Assembly: GCA_002837415.1 (NCBI GenBank)
Contig: PJCV01000009.1
Coordinates: forward strand, 1 to 48,845
DNA from: Actinomycetales bacterium SN12
GTDB lineage: Bacteria > Actinomycetota > Actinomycetes > Actinomycetales > Microbacteriaceae
DNA: 48,845 nt
Reading direction: 5' to 3'
A model generated the notes under the pieces. That model made no database searches, had not been told where the DNA came from, and worked only from the letters and a program-made list of their open reading frames with translations. The position numbers and the translations under genes are program-made. Below, in pieces: positions 1 through 8,600 of this stretch (its first letter is position 1; every line of letters begins with the position of its first letter).

Positions 1-246
1 CCTAATCGCGACAGTAGGATCCTGACCGCCGGAGACCCGCCCGCCCGAGCTTAATGGGCCGTGACAGGCGATCTCGTCCAGCGGCCGATAACATCCAGTC
101 GTCGTCAAGTTCGGGGATGCGGGTCTTGGTCGTTTCGACGATGCGGCATTTCAAGCGCATTCGCTAGCGCGCGGCCACATACCAGGCGGTGCAGGATCCT
201 GACCGGGCGGGTCTCCGGCGGTCAGGATCCTACTGTCGCGATTAGG
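1..246. repeat. 43-bp perfect inverted repeat flanking a 160-bp spacer
   Basis: Bases 1-43 are the exact reverse complement of bases 204-246. The match stops at base 44 against 203. It begins at the window edge, so the left arm may extend further. The right arm contains a second, nested palindrome (194-205 with 219-230, 12 bp each, 13-base loop). The right arm also supplies the stop codon of the minus-strand gene ending at 242. The 160-bp spacer holds no convincing gene. Possible explanations are ends of a small mobile element, or a duplicated terminator-like hairpin inverted by recombination; nothing here decides between them. Confidence 0.85.
194..230 (-). terminator. 12-bp-stem hairpin downstream of the 172-aa gene, possible terminator
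   Basis: GGATCCTGACCG at 194-205 pairs with CGGTCAGGATCC at 219-230. It lies 12 bases past the stop of the minus-strand gene ending at 242. No U-run follows the stem, so a rho-independent role is only possible, not shown. It overlaps the right arm of the 43-bp inverted repeat. Confidence 0.3.
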
Positions 247-760
247 CAGCGTTCAGCTGACTATCCCAAGTGAAGATGGGCGGGAGTGAACCATTGGCTG
301 TCGCGTACAGACTGCGCGCGAGAACGTCGGCCAAGGGCTCGCTCGCGCCTGGACCCGTTGCTGGGCCCGCCACACTGAAGACGTCGGCGCCATCATGGCG
401 AACCACAGACCGCACGAAGAACGAGGGGGAGAGTGTCGTCGACGAGGTGTCCACGCCCGGGCCAAGGTGCGGCCTTTCCGTCTCCATTTCGCCGTTGCTG
501 TCGATCAAGAAATGGGAGTACGTCCCATCTTGTTCAAGCATCATCGTGGACCGATACTGCCCGAGTGGGCCGTCTCCGAAGCCGTAGAAGGACAGCGGCC
601 ATGCACCCAACCCACGTGGAGATCGGAAAGGGCCTCCGTTGCCACTGAGGTGTGGTGCAGCCTCCATGACGGCGTCCAGAAATGCGCGCGTCATTTCTTG
701 CTGGTCGTCGCCTCGGCTCAGCACAAGACGAGAAGCGTCGCCAATATCTTTCATGCTCAT
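242..760 (-). CDS. hypothetical protein, 172 aa
   Basis: This soluble protein of unknown family has no membrane segment, signal peptide or recognised motif. The middle part is rich in Gly, Phe and Tyr (for example WPLSFYGFGDG), and a DGTYSHFLID stretch suggests beta strands. It starts at ATG 760; a second in-frame ATG lies two codons later, and neither has a strong ribosome binding site. It lies 33 bases behind the 60-aa gene 794-976 on the same strand, so the two are probably co-transcribed. Such small two-gene cassettes in accessory DNA can be conflict or immunity modules, but that is inference. The stop codon sits inside the right arm of the inverted repeat at 204-246, so the C-terminus may have been re-formed by recombination. 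Confidence 0.6.
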   Translation of the reverse strand: MSMKDIGDASRLVLSRGDDQQEMTRAFLDAVMEAAPHLSGNGGPFRSPRGLGAWPLSFYGFGDGPLGQYRSTMMLEQDGTYSHFLIDSNGEMETERPHLGPGVDTSSTTLSPSFFVRSVVRHDGADVFSVAGPATGPGASEPLADVLARSLYATANGSLPPIFTWDSQLNAA

Positions 761-793
761 CCGAGCCGCCCTTCGACACCAGAGCGGGACACG

Positions 794-976
794 CTAGGCG
801 CCCTTTCGGATGTGTTCGCGAATCTCTGCCTCAATCTGTCTGGCTGACGTTTCGCCGTAGTTTCTCGCGATCGTCGCGGCAGCGCTCTGCACGTCAGCTC
901 CCCCGACCGCGGAGGCCATGCCCGCAGCAAAGACGAGTGCTTTCGCAGCGGCGATGATGTCTTCCTTTTTCCCCAT
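794..976 (-). CDS. small hypothetical helical protein, 60 aa
   Basis: This is a short Ala-rich protein starting MGKKEDIIAAAKALVF and ending in a charged helix (ARQIEAEIREHIRKGA). It is predicted helical with one mildly hydrophobic segment around residues 8-30, too weak to call a membrane span. The ATG at 976 has a good ribosome binding site (AAGGGGACATC just upstream). It is the first gene of an apparent two-gene unit with the 172-aa gene downstream. The family is not recognised. Confidence 0.6.
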   Translation of the reverse strand: MGKKEDIIAAAKALVFAAGMASAVGGADVQSAAATIARNYGETSARQIEAEIREHIRKGA

Positions 977-1527
977 GATGTCCCCTTCAGAGCGCCACCG
1001 CGCTCCAATGCGCGTGGTCGTTAGCCCGATGCTAGTGGAGGGCCCATCCGCCGTACTAGAAACAATTGAGGTCGCGGCCCCGGTCGAGGCCTTGACAGAT
1101 GGCTAGGCGACTTCTTACCACGCTGCCGGGGGAACGGAGTCCCACGAGCAGCTTGCCCGGCCCTCATACGTGGGTGCTCCGCCCACCGCAGATGTTGGTA
1201 CGTGGTTGGACGGCGTGTCTTGCCCAAGAGATTGCGGACCGCTTCTGCACGTTAACGAGCATTGCCCGTAGGCCCGACATGATTCACACCAGCATCCTCG
1301 TCATCGCGATGCACATTGCCCCCTACCGTGGCCGCATGAGTCACCTCTATTCTCATCAGGCGGCGAACCCTCACGAGCGCCGCAAGCCGCAGGCGGACGA
1401 GCTTCGGAACAGACGAGGCTCCAGCCGGGCGGCTGTGGACGGACAGCTTGCGTATCCGCAGCGTGGCATCGAACCTCGATACGCGTATTGGCCGAGCGGG
1501 TCGACGGCTGACTCGCCACCGTCCGCG
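977..1527. other. 551-bp stretch with no supported gene
   Basis: Open frames exist here on both strands, but none has a clear ribosome binding site or protein-like composition. The frame of the GIY-YIG gene at 1528 is open further upstream, with ATGs at 1309 and 1336, but the extra residues are a low-complexity, Arg/Pro-rich string. The promoters for the minus-strand unit at 976 and for the plus-strand GIY-YIG gene presumably lie here; no convincing -10/-35 pair was picked out. Confidence 0.4.
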
Positions 1528-2406
1528 ATGCGCATCTACTTCCTCGTGCACAACTCTCACCGACGCTTCAAGGTCGGCTTTGCTTCGAACCCGCTACGCC
1601 GATGGGCGCAGATTCAAGCACACGATCAGACTGACTTCCAGGAATCGCTCGTCTTCGACGTGGCTCGCGACGTCTCTCACAGATGGACTGAGGAAACCAT
1701 CCATCGATGGATTGCTGCGGCTCGGCTGGAGATGCCCGCGTCGGGCGAGGGTTACACGGAATGGTTCTATTACGAAGCTCTCGATACGGCTCGACGATTC
1801 GCCACCGACTACTCGAGCTACCTAGGCCTAGGCCGCGGCTATACCTTGATCAATCCCTCAATGGGATCGCTGCGACGAACAGCGGGACCAGCTCTCAAGG
1901 CACGAGCCGGACGGAGCATACGCCTACCCGACGTCGCGGCGAGTTGGAACAAGGGAACTGCCACTGCCGTCGAGGGATGGGCGTCCCGACTTCTCGCGAG
2001 CGAGTCCCTGCTCTGGTCTGCTGAAGTGGGCGACAGGATGCTCCTGTACTTTCGTCGGGATCGGGTGTCACTCCACGAGACAAACCTGCACCCGTTCAAC
2101 TCTGTCGTCTCGGTGTTCGACTCGCCTTCTGGCCTTGGCGTCGAGAGGTGGATCATCGGAGGCGCGAGAGACGATGGAAACCTGACCCGAGTCTCCCTCT
2201 CATATCCCTTCTACTCCTCGGAATTGAGCAAGCTCATCGATCGCGACAGCGAAGGGTATGGCGCCGGCAGGACCTGGGTGCAAACCACACCCCACATCGA
2301 ACTGGTCGGCACTGCTCTGAAGCGCTTGGTCGATTCGGCACCATCGCTAGCAGGCGAACAGCCCGGCAAAAGCCCATTCATCCGTGACGGTTGGTCCGGA
2401 GCGTGA
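1528..2406 (+). CDS. GIY-YIG (T5orf172/Mug113-type) nuclease-domain protein
   Basis: Residues 1-90 match the T5orf172 branch of the GIY-YIG superfamily. There is an initial strand RIYFLV, then KVGFASNPLRRW (the usual 'vKIGft.nperRl' segment), then EETIHRWIAAARL with the family Glu, and a closing GYTEWFYYE. The remaining ~200 residues are unassigned, with a beta-rich part around residues 150-240. The start chosen is ATG 1528, immediately before the first domain strand. The frame is open upstream to 1099, and 1336 is an alternative, but no start has a strong ribosome binding site. Family members are endonucleases or nuclease-like proteins of phages and mobile elements. Three more GIY-YIG-type proteins lie at 28-30.6 kb. 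Confidence 0.7.
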   Translation: MRIYFLVHNSHRRFKVGFASNPLRRWAQIQAHDQTDFQESLVFDVARDVSHRWTEETIHRWIAAARLEMPASGEGYTEWFYYEALDTARRFATDYSSYLGLGRGYTLINPSMGSLRRTAGPALKARAGRSIRLPDVAASWNKGTATAVEGWASRLLASESLLWSAEVGDRMLLYFRRDRVSLHETNLHPFNSVVSVFDSPSGLGVERWIIGGARDDGNLTRVSLSYPFYSSELSKLIDRDSEGYGAGRTWVQTTPHIELVGTALKRLVDSAPSLAGEQPGKSPFIRDGWSGA

Positions 2407-2495
2407 GGACACCGGGGCTCACGACCGAACCGGGGGGGGGATAGCTCACGTCCGAGAGATCGGAGGTTTCCCCGTGCCAGCGAAAGGACCACGCA

Positions 2496-3194
2496 GTGAC
2501 AGACTCCACGAGCTTGCCGACGAATCAGGCGACTCACGAGGGACACGATTTCCGAACTGCCGAAGCTGTTCGACCGCTGACAATCGAGGACGCGGTCGAT
2601 GAGGTTCTTCGCCCGATTGTCTCCGAGCACCACGCAGCAGAGGTCGCTGACGCACTGAGGAAGAGGGCTGCACAACTGTTACGCAGAGAGTCGCCTCGCA
2701 ACGTTGGTCCAACGTCGCAGGAGCGGTCCTACCTCATCGATTCCGGTGCGTTCACACCCGAGGCGCTCAGCGAATCGGAGCAGCGTGTCACGCGCGGTGA
2801 GTTGCACGAGCGCGAGAACCGCTCGGAGCTTGAAGCGATCGCGGCCACCTACAGCGAGACAGAAGTGGCAGCGAGGTTCAAGACCGGTGTCGGCAACGTC
2901 ATCCGGCGCTACCGCGATGGAGCGTTGATCGCATTCGACATCGCCGGGAACAGACTGTATCCAACGTGGCAGTTCACCGATTCCGCGCCTGGCGGCGTGC
3001 TCCCGCACCTTTCCCGAGTCCTAGTTGCTCTCCAAGCCGAGGAACGTAACCCGGCGAGCACGTTGGCGTTCATGACCGTCCCGAAAGAGGGCCTCGCGTC
3101 CGAAGGTGAGAAGCTGAGTCCGGTCCAGTGGCTTCTGCGAGGTGGCAGTTTTCGGGCGCTTGAGCGGGTCTTCGAAGCCGAAAGCCAACGCTGA
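2496..3194 (+). CDS. antitoxin-like DNA-binding protein with Xre/MbcA-type C-terminus
   Basis: The GTG start at 2496 has GAAAGGACC eight bases upstream. Residues ~75-125 contain a helix-turn-helix-like stretch (YSETEVAARFKTGVGNVIRR). The C-terminus ends in SPVQWLLRGGSFRALERVF, resembling the toxin-binding tail of RES-partner (DUF2384, MbcA/ParS/Xre-like) antitoxins. That assignment is by eye. A paralogue with the same order of motifs (SGAFTPE near the start, W-L-L-x-G-G near the end) occurs at 10869-11366 but is interrupted by TAG. The expected partner, a RES toxin, would start just downstream; only an 11-residue open frame remains there (3213-3248). Confidence 0.65.
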   Translation: MTDSTSLPTNQATHEGHDFRTAEAVRPLTIEDAVDEVLRPIVSEHHAAEVADALRKRAAQLLRRESPRNVGPTSQERSYLIDSGAFTPEALSESEQRVTRGELHERENRSELEAIAATYSETEVAARFKTGVGNVIRRYRDGALIAFDIAGNRLYPTWQFTDSAPGGVLPHLSRVLVALQAEERNPASTLAFMTVPKEGLASEGEKLSPVQWLLRGGSFRALERVFEAESQR

Positions 3195-3212
3195 GTCGAG
3201 GAGGTACATCGC

Positions 3213-3248
3213 ATGCGCTTGCCACCTGGTGCGGCGCCTGGCGAGTAA
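3213..3248 (+). pseudogene. stub of a lost downstream (toxin?) gene, 11 codons
   Basis: A well-formed start (GAGGAGGTACATCGC then ATG at 3213) directly after the antitoxin-like gene reads MRLPPGAAPGE and stops at 3246. RES-type toxins paired with such antitoxins often begin with a short M-x-L/P-P-rich string, so this may be the surviving 5' end of the toxin. It could equally be chance. The TAA stop overlaps the left arm of the inverted repeat at 3244-3283, a plausible junction of a deletion. Confidence 0.3.
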
Positions 3249-3283
3249 CGCTAGTAGCGGTGTTACTCGTTACCAGCGTTACT
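3244..3283. repeat. 9-bp inverted repeat AGTAACGCT/AGCGTTACT with internal GTTAC copies
   Basis: AGTAACGCT at 3244-3252 is repeated inverted as AGCGTTACT at 3275-3283. Between them are TAGCGGTGTTACT and CGTTACC, so the GTAAC/GTTAC motif occurs four times in 40 bases. It could be a multi-site operator or the scar of a recombination event at the end of the broken toxin gene. A GTAAC-N11-GTTAC palindrome also abuts the DUF488 gene at 35471. Confidence 0.5.
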
Positions 3284-3402
3284 GCTGTGGCCCTGTCTCG
3301 GAGGCACATCTGGTTTCAACCGCGACGGGTAGCTCTGCGTCAACGAGTCTCGGCCTCCCTATGGCTGAGCCTTTATTAGACCCTCAGGTGACTGTCGACA
3401 GC

Positions 3403-4092
3403 TCAAGCCGGCTGGATGACCGTGGGATCCCCGGTGTCCACGGTTCGTGAGTTGTTCACCTTCCGGTCGACGACGTACTGCCGGATGGTTGCGGCAACTT
3501 CCTCGGAAGAGCCGTCAAGGATGGTGAGCATCTCTTCGCGGCCGCCGCGGTCGAGCTTCTCGGGCTCCAACCACGCCTCCATAGCGTCTGGGTCAAGGAA
3601 AGCCGGCATCCTATCGTGTACCTCGCCGCCGGCATCGCGTGCTTCGCGTGTGACGACGACGAAGCACCTGACGCGCTCCCCGTGCACATCCATCGACCAG
3701 GTGAGCCCAGCTGCGGCGAGTAGTCCGTCGCCATGGAGGAAGTGCGGGGTCTTGTCGCCCTTCTCGCCGGTCCACTCGAAGTAGCCGCGCATCGGAACGA
3801 TGCAGCGTGCTGCGGTGAACGCGGGCACCCAGAACCCGGTGGCGAGCTTTTCGATCCGGGCATTGATGATCGGCGCGCCCTTAGGTCGGTTAGCTGGCTT
3901 CTGCCAGTCCCAGCGCACGAGCTCCAGGGTGCGCCCTTCGCCACGGTCGCGGACGATCGGGGCGTCGTCGGTCGGGGCGATCGAGAAGGAGCCTTTCCAC
4001 GACTTCCACCAGTCTTCGGGCTTGCCGCCCTCGGCGACGAACTCGCGTACGAGCTCGTCGGTCTTGGCGTCCATCGCGAATCGTCCACACAT
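3403..4092 (-). CDS. SRAP-domain protein (YedK/HMCES family), abasic-site shielding
   Basis: This full-length SRAP protein (229 aa, usual 220-240) covalently caps abasic sites in single-stranded DNA through its N-terminal cysteine. The start MCGRF leaves Cys2 as the new N-terminus after Met removal. Other hallmarks are present: IINARIEK with Asn77 and Arg79, GYFEW with Glu106, and VHDRMP with His159. The C-terminal ~70 residues form the usual helical end. It faces away from the 54-aa membrane protein at 4154, leaving a ~60-bp divergent promoter region. SRAP genes are often chromosomal housekeeping genes, but many actinobacterial plasmids and islands carry extra copies. Confidence 0.93.
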   Translation of the reverse strand: MCGRFAMDAKTDELVREFVAEGGKPEDWWKSWKGSFSIAPTDDAPIVRDRGEGRTLELVRWDWQKPANRPKGAPIINARIEKLATGFWVPAFTAARCIVPMRGYFEWTGEKGDKTPHFLHGDGLLAAAGLTWSMDVHGERVRCFVVVTREARDAGGEVHDRMPAFLDPDAMEAWLEPEKLDRGGREEMLTILDGSSEEVAATIRQYVVDRKVNNSRTVDTGDPTVIQPA

Positions 4093-4153
4093 GCTGGCGA
4101 CCCTACTCCGCCCGACCGTCCGCCGTGACCGTCACCATGGATAGGGTCGCACC

Positions 4154-4318
4154 ATGACCTTCAACGATCAGTTCGCCCTATTCACGGTCGCCTCGTGGGC
4201 TGCCGCGGCTTTGGCATTCATCATCAGCCTGCTCGTCATGTACTGGGTGATTCGGCTCGCCGTCACCCACGGCCTCCGCTCGCACCACCATTGGCTGGAG
4301 GAGAACGCGCGCCGGTGA
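4154..4318 (+). CDS. small single-span membrane protein, 54 aa
   Basis: ATG 4154 to TGA 4318 encodes a polar N-terminus (MTFNDQFALF), one long hydrophobic helix of about 25 residues centred on ALAFIISLLVMYWVI, and a short polar tail with HHH and basic residues. It converges on the 105-aa gene, whose stop begins two bases later. The function is unknown. It lies divergently from the SRAP gene. Confidence 0.55.
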   Translation: MTFNDQFALFTVASWAAAALAFIISLLVMYWVIRLAVTHGLRSHHHWLEENARR

Positions 4319-4319
4319 G

Positions 4320-4637
4320 TCACTCGTCGAGTTGCACGGCGTTGCCCCATACCCAGCACCGCAGCGTTTGATCCTCACACCGGAACTCGATCCCGGCCGC
4401 CAACGGAGTAGACCGGACGATCTTCCCATCGACGCGGATCGATTCCGGCCCGAACCTCACCCACGCCCGCACCTTCCGCTGCGCGTCCCACGGGTAGATC
4501 GTCACCGGGTGAACGTCGAGCGCGAGCTCACGCTTCGTGAGCGACTGGAGCGGCCCATGCTTCGCCGCCTCGCGGATTGATGCCCACTGCGACCGTCTGT
4601 CGATATTCGCTTCGCGCAACGCGCTGGGTCGTCCCAT
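4320..4637 (-). CDS. hypothetical protein, 105 aa
   Basis: This small soluble protein has a basic N-terminus (MGRPSALREANIDRRSQW), a helical start and a beta-rich second half (TIYPWDAQRKVRAWVRFG, then TLRCWVWGNAVQLDE). No family is recognised. It lies 37 bases behind the zinc-ribbon gene 4675-4845 on the same strand, probably as its operon partner. The coding pattern is consistent throughout. Confidence 0.6.
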   Translation of the reverse strand: MGRPSALREANIDRRSQWASIREAAKHGPLQSLTKRELALDVHPVTIYPWDAQRKVRAWVRFGPESIRVDGKIVRSTPLAAGIEFRCEDQTLRCWVWGNAVQLDE

Positions 4638-4674
4638 GGCCGGTGCTTCCTTCCTCCGGCCGAGAGCTTAGATT

Positions 4675-4845
4675 CTACGTCCGACGGCGACCATCGTCGA
4701 AGTCGGCTCCGTCGAACTCCGGCGGCATCTCGACCTCGTCGAGCAGCTGCAGGTGGCCGCAGTGCGGGCAGACAAACGCGTGCGGCTCCGTGCGCATCAC
4801 GATGTCGCATTCGGGGCAGTGCGGCTGCACGGCGAAATCCTCCAC
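4675..4845 (-). CDS. small zinc-ribbon protein, 56 aa
   Basis: Read from GTG 4845, this short protein contains two metal-binding pairs, CPEC and CPHC, spaced about 17 residues apart as in a zinc ribbon. An acidic C-terminus follows (EVEMPPEFDGADFDD). The role is unknown; such proteins often bind nucleic acid or partner proteins. The GTG has no strong ribosome binding site, so the exact start is uncertain. It leads the 105-aa gene downstream. Confidence 0.6.
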   Translation of the reverse strand: MEDFAVQPHCPECDIVMRTEPHAFVCPHCGHLQLLDEVEMPPEFDGADFDDGRRRT

Positions 4846-4993
4846 GGGGCAAGCGTATGCCCGTGTGCAATCCCTTGGGTGGTCACGTCCACCCCTGAGC
4901 GACGACGCGGGTGACCTACATGATTCAGCGCATCACCATGTCAAAGTCGACATCGTTGCCCGTCCTGTCCTTGGAGACAAGGTTCCGAAACGC

Positions 4994-5200
4994 ATGGATG
5001 AAGACGAAGGGAAGCGGCACTTGGCGTTGATTCAGAAGTCGCACGAGTTGGAGGGCAAGCAGGTCGCCCCTGACGCGTTGGATCGCGCCCGTCGCATCCT
5101 GTCAGGCTCCCTGAGCGCCACCGACGCAGAGACGGAACTCGCCGATGCTCTGCTGCGCATTTCGTTGCGCGAGAAACTAAACCGAGACGGGTCAGCTTGA
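4994..5200 (+). CDS. VbhA-type antitoxin of a Fic toxin, orphan
   Basis: This 68-aa protein matches the antitoxin_VbhA pattern. The alpha-inhibition motif (S/T)xxxE(G/N) of Fic inhibitors is present as SHELEG at residues 16-21. It is followed by the usual helix break and an R-x-L-x-G segment (RARRILSGSLSATDAE). VbhA-class antitoxins block class I Fic enzymes by pushing the Glu of this motif into the ATP pocket. The Fic gene normally overlaps or follows at once. Here no HPFxxGNG-type Fic motif exists downstream; a broken XRE gene begins only 34 bases after the stop. The toxin therefore appears to have been deleted. The start is ATG 4994, with GGAGACAAGG about 8-15 bases upstream. Confidence 0.7.
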   Translation: MDEDEGKRHLALIQKSHELEGKQVAPDALDRARRILSGSLSATDAETELADALLRISLREKLNRDGSA

Positions 5201-5234
5201 TACCCCACGTCGTGCAGGCTGAGGATCGCTCTCC

Positions 5235-5391
5235 GCCGTCGGCAAGATCGACTCGTCGAACGTCCAGCTACGAAGCGAGGCGGGCAGTGATGAACGTGCA
5301 CTCGCTTGTCCGGATCGCCGAGGCCCTCAAGGTCGATGCAGGTGCGCTGCTGGAGGGCGTCAGCTCAGCGATGTTCGCGCAGGAGCGCTAG
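5235..5391 (+). pseudogene. broken XRE-family regulator, C-terminal remnant
   Basis: This segment is a decayed copy of the intact XRE gene at 22765-23016. Bases 5235-5391 align with 22856-23016: gccgtc, atcgactcgtcgaac, then MNVHSLVRIAEAL and an ending LLEGVSS-MF-QER. The first ~30 codons, with the N-terminal helices, are missing. A net 2-base loss between the GACTCGTCGAAC and TACGA segments shifts the frame. It sits directly behind the orphan VbhA antitoxin, marking a deletion junction where the Fic gene should be. Confidence 0.8.
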
Positions 5392-5678
5392 GACGGCCCG
5401 AGTATCGTCAACCTCGACGCCTCTGTCCTTCTGCGAACTCTTGTCCCCAGTGCACACGCGTGTATTCCGCGGAGGTGGTCACCGCGGCCGTCTATACGTA
5501 AAGGCATATTCGTCGTCCTTGAAGCCACCGCGCTCCTCATCGGGAGAACCCGTTGGACCAGACGCCTGATGGCCCTCTAGCGCCAAGCAATATGCTGAAA
5601 CCCTCGAGCGCAGCTTGGCGTAGCCGAGCGGCCTTTTACTACGCGTACGGAGACCGCCCCCGGAAGGAGCAGTGCAGC

Positions 5679-8600
5679 ATGATTCGTCCCACCCCGCTGC
5701 TAATAGCTAGAAGACACAACGTCGACGCCGTCGCGGAAAGCAGCGCGGATGAAATCTCAGTAGACGACCGCAGGCGCGATGACCTCCTGGATCTCCTAGC
5801 GAGAGTGGCCCTGGTGGGGCCGTCCTCGGCGGACGACGAGACTGCTCGCCTCCAGCAACCCTGCATTCCTGAGCTTGATCCCTTCAGCCACGAACGTCTC
5901 TCGGGTCAGCAGTTGGTCGACATCTGGATCTCGATATTAGACGGTGGCCATGCCGCCACCCTAACTGAGTTGCTTTTCATCGAGTATTGGGCATCGATCG
6001 GGTACCAGCCAGTTCGGCAGGCTCTCGGCAAGGCAGGCAAACGGTTCAAATACACGCAGACCCTGTTCGCGATCAGGAAACGAGTCGCCTTCAACCTGTA
6101 CGACTACGCCAGGGAACTCAACTGGCAACAACCAGTCACCTTCGTCTCGGCGTTGAAGGCTGCCCGTGCTTATCTTCGCGATGCCGCCGGACACAGCGGT
6201 AGCGAGGCGCTTAGGGACTACGGCCAGTTCACGGGCAAGCTCGGTGTCGCTACCGTTCTCATTGCTGGATTCGAAGCCATCACGCAGGATGAAGCGCGCG
6301 AGGCGTACGACGCGCTTCGTTGTTCCCTGGACCACGGCAATACACCCGGCGCCGCGCTTCCGTACTTAGTCAACGCGGCAGTTCTCAGTTTCGATTTCAG
6401 CGGCGATCTCCAAGCCCTCACCGAGGCGCTCGAGTTCAGCCAGTCCTTCGAGACGGCGAGCCGTTCAACGCCGCTCCGTCTGGCGGTCGCGCAGGCGCAA
6501 CTGCGGATAGCGCTGGCCACGGAGGACAACGCGCTCCTCGCTCGGATTGGGCAGCTCATCGACAGTTTGAAACCGGGCAGCATCCCGAGAGTCCCGGATT
6601 TCCTGACGGCTCGAATACTCCGGGGGATTGTCAGTTACCTTCAGATCGACGGCATCTGTGGGGCCGATGCGACTCATCTACGAGTCCCGTTTGGGTATCG
6701 CACAGGCGACGAAACACATGCACTGCTAGTCGCCTCAGCGCGCGAGGTCTATAAGAAGATCCGGCTCTCTCAGCGACTCGATGACCCCATGGTGGCGAAC
6801 TTGCTCGCAGATCTTATTGTCAATTGTCGTGCAGGTCTGAAGATTGATGAGGTTGAAGCTCTTAGGGCGGCGCTTAAGTATCGGACCGGAGCCGAGACAG
6901 GCCGGGTGTTCGGTCTCGTTCGTGCTCAAAACGAACTGGAGCTTGCATCGCTGGAACAGGACTCAGCGGCAAGACTACGGGCGACTGAACGCCTTGCGGA
7001 GATAGCAACTGATGTGCGTTTCGAGGCAGCGGCGCACATCGTCCTGGCGCACAACCTGGAGAACTGGGGTCCGATCGGCAAGGGCCGGGGAGGAACCTCG
7101 ACTAGGGCAGAATCGGTGATATCTGATCTTGTGAGCAACGCCGTCGATGGGACTGCTAGAGACTTGTGGCTACTCGCCGCGAAATCCGCGTTCGAGAACG
7201 CCAACCTGATCAAGCGAAGCCTCGGCGGACGGAGCAGCGTAACCACGGTGGGTGACTACTTCGGTCTCGTGACGGAAACCCTAGTTTTCAAGCAAATGGA
7301 TAAAGCCGGACATCACCGCGGATCGGCACGGTCCGAAGCAATTCAACGCTATCTCGAAGACAACGATCTCGACGGTCAATTCGGTGTACCAACGATCCTC
7401 GACGCCAAGGACACTCCGGACAGTGTCGTAGTCGCGCACAGGTTTGTGTCGGGGGTATCACTTATGAAAGTGTTCGAAAAGGCGGAGAACTCTGTGCGCC
7501 TCCAGCGCGCTGTTCAAGCGGCTCGTTTCCTCGGGCTGATCAACCGAAGCGAAGCGCACGCGGCAACCGACGACGGCGTACGCAGGACGCTCAAGGCCAA
7601 AGAAGTCGGGCGGTTCTTGAAGAGTTGTGGTCTCGAGAACTGGCTGGAGATCTTTGACCGTTGGTGGCAAACGGTCGCCGACATCGACAGTGTAACTCGC
7701 AAGGACGCACATCTAGACAACTGGATCCTCGCGCAGGGCGAGGAGTTGATCGCCATCGACTGGGAGGCTTCAGGTTGTCGACCACTCGGGTATGAGCTCG
7801 CACAGATCACAGACGACCATGCGTACTTTCCGGTGGAAGCGTGGGAGACCCGCAGGGCAATCTTCGATTCCTACCTTGATCAGGTTGAGCACGCCTCGTC
7901 GACGGAAGACTGTTGGCGGGCTTATAAAGCCGGGGTGCTGGCGCGCCATCTTTGGGCGATTACCTCGCCTGAGCGCGCGAAGCGCTTCGATCCAGGCGAG
8001 GCCGAAACGCGGCTGCAGGCCTACGCTCTTACAGTCGATGATGCAGAGCTAGCATCGCTTGCGAACATTGCTCTCAAAGCCGTGCTCAAGAAGCGAGGCC
8101 TCTCTACGCTTCCACCAGCGACTAGCAACACCACGGGTGCCGGGCGCGTGCGACTGAGTAAGCAGATCGCGTACGTACTGCGTCATGACTTGGAGATCGA
8201 ACGGGATGACTCCGGATGGGTCAGGACCGCACTGCTCGCCGAGAGACTCACGCGCGTATCCTGCGAAGAGGTTGCAGCCGTAGCTACCGACCCGCGAGAA
8301 GCTAGATTCGAGGTGAGGGGCGACTTCATCCGGGCCAGGTATGGCCACAACGCTGAGCTGCATCATACGATTCTTTTCGAGAACTCTGTAGCGGCCGATA
8401 CGCGTTTGTACCATGCATCACCTTGGGGCTACGCCTCCGAGATCTTAGACCGGCGTAGTGGCCTTCGAGCAAAAAGCAGAGGAATGGTGCACCTGACGGA
8501 CTCGTTCTCCGAAGCTGTTGCCAGCGGCGTGCGCGGCGGGCACCCACTGGTGTACGAGACCCAAGCGTCGCGCTTGGGGCACGTGACCAAAGCGGGCGAA

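Noticed and set aside
5553..5678. Upstream extension of the kinase-KptA frame
   Set aside because: No ribosome binding site, and ATG 5679 has GGAAGGAG at ideal spacing.
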